The notes beneath the pieces were generated by a model. That model saw nothing but the letters and a program-made list of their open reading frames with translations. It was not told the DNA's origin and ran no database searches. 64,000 bases of DNA, taken from contig NC_047070.1 of the NCBI RefSeq assembly GCF_902459465.1, forward strand, positions 5,258,554-5,322,553. Reading direction: 5' to 3'. Source of the stretch: Asterias rubens. Its lineage: Eukaryota; Echinodermata; Asteroidea; Forcipulatida; Asteriidae. Positions within the stretch are counted from its first letter, which is position 1. The number at the start of each line of letters is the position of its first letter. The translations under genes were made by a program, and so were the position numbers. This document shows, piece after piece, positions 62,987 to 64,000 of this stretch.

Positions 62987-64000
62987 CTACAAATTGACAA
63001 TTAAAACAAAACAAAGTTAACACTGGTCAAATTCCTTGCAAAAATTATACTTGTTGGGTAAATTGCTTTGATGCTTGGTAATCAAGCTTCAAATTTATGC
63101 AAATAAAAACTTGGTTCAACAGAGTGTTGTAGTCTTCTTAACCATGTTTTTATTTGCATACAACCTCGGATACTATAAAGCATTTTGAGAAAGTGGTGGA
63201 TAAATAAAAACTTAAATCAATTTTTATGCAACAAAATTTTAATTTGAGAACGCTTCTCAGAATGTGTATTTCTGTCAAGGATTCTTTCCACTTAGGACAT
63301 TTACTTCACGTTTCTGACGATATCTATAAAAAAAAGTGACTGCCTTTTGAAATGAAGTTTTCAAATTCACATGTTAGTTTTATTTTATACATCGAAAGCA
63401 CAAAAAAGCAAACTGTACCATTTTGTACATTTTGTACCCTTATTCTGGTAAGCATAATTCCGTTTTGCTAGGCAACTATTGGTAACTGTCAAAGACCAGT
63501 CTTCTCACTTAGTGTATCTCAACATATGCATACCATAACAAACCTGTGAAAATTTGAGCTTGATTGGTCGTCGGAGTTGCAAGATAACTATGAAAGAAAA
63601 AACACCCTTGACACACAAAGTTGTGTGCTTTCAGATGCTTGATTTCGAGACCTCAAATTCTAAATCTGAGGTCTCAAAATCAAATTTGTGGAAAATTACT
63701 TCTTTCTCAAAAACTTTGTCACATCAGACATTTGTCAGAGGGAGACGTTTCTCAGAATGTTTTATACTTACAACCATGGTTGTACTAAATTTGTTTCTGT
63801 CCATAGGTAGGGGATCAAAATACAATACAATATACAATACAATGGGTTTTTATATAGCGCCATTTAAAAAGCATCTCTCTTTACCTTTATACCTAAAAAG
63901 GTCTTTAAATTGCTGCTTATTATTATCATACCTCATACTACAGTGAGGGCCTGCAACATGAAGGCCTGGGCCTATTAAATAGCTTTCTGTATTCTGCATA
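62987..64000. other. RAB24 intron, right edge of window
   Basis: No further RAB24 exon (P-loop or switch motifs) is recognisable. A truncated family-1 MITE lies at 63473-63775. Confidence 0.6.

Noticed and set aside
63554-63946. 130-aa plus-strand frame
   Set aside because: It is mostly the truncated family-1 MITE; similar frames occur in other copies of the element.

Overview
This window is nuclear DNA from an invertebrate animal. Its genes are split into many short GT-AG exons, its introns are AT-rich, and it is packed with short non-autonomous transposons. Echinoderm is my best guess, possibly a sea star. That is inferred from the orthologue sequences and the style of the dispersed repeats; no species is proven.

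Layout from left to right. (1) 1-4372 holds only repeats. (2) 4373-13721, minus strand, is a complete 11-exon PSMD4/Rpn10 gene (26S proteasome ubiquitin receptor, 404 aa). (3) 13996-18580, plus strand, is a complete 6-exon RCCD1-like gene (548 aa). It lies head-to-head with PSMD4 across a 274-bp shared promoter. (4) 18581-22871 is repeats. (5) 22872-35032, minus strand, is a 10-exon gene for a 655-aa protein with an acidic N-terminus, five RRM domains and a Gly/Arg/Trp-rich tail. (6) 35033-38350 is repeats. (7) 38351-55352, minus strand, is a 12-exon paralogue of gene 5 (689 aa, acidic N-terminus, four RRMs, Gly/Gln/Asn-rich tail). (8) 55353-59545 is repeats. (9) 59546-62986, minus strand, is an internal part of RAB24 (four exons). 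Its N-terminal exons lie beyond the right edge and its last exon was not found.

The most interesting feature is the tandem pair of RRM genes. Each canonical RRM sits in one exon bounded by phase-0 introns, and the exons that follow in the tails are bounded by phase-1 introns. Corresponding exons can be matched between the two genes. Both proteins end in a basic stretch closing with Gly-Arg-Pro-Tyr, which resembles the C-terminal PY nuclear import signal of FUS/EWS/TAF15. I do not recognise a named family with this layout.

The introns hold about 13 copies of one ~390-bp hairpin-forming MITE and several other palindromic MITEs. They also hold tRNA-derived SINEs, a 5'-truncated LINE, five minisatellites and three elements with CAGG termini and exact 6-bp target duplications. 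Several of these insertions sit within a few tens of bases of splice sites.
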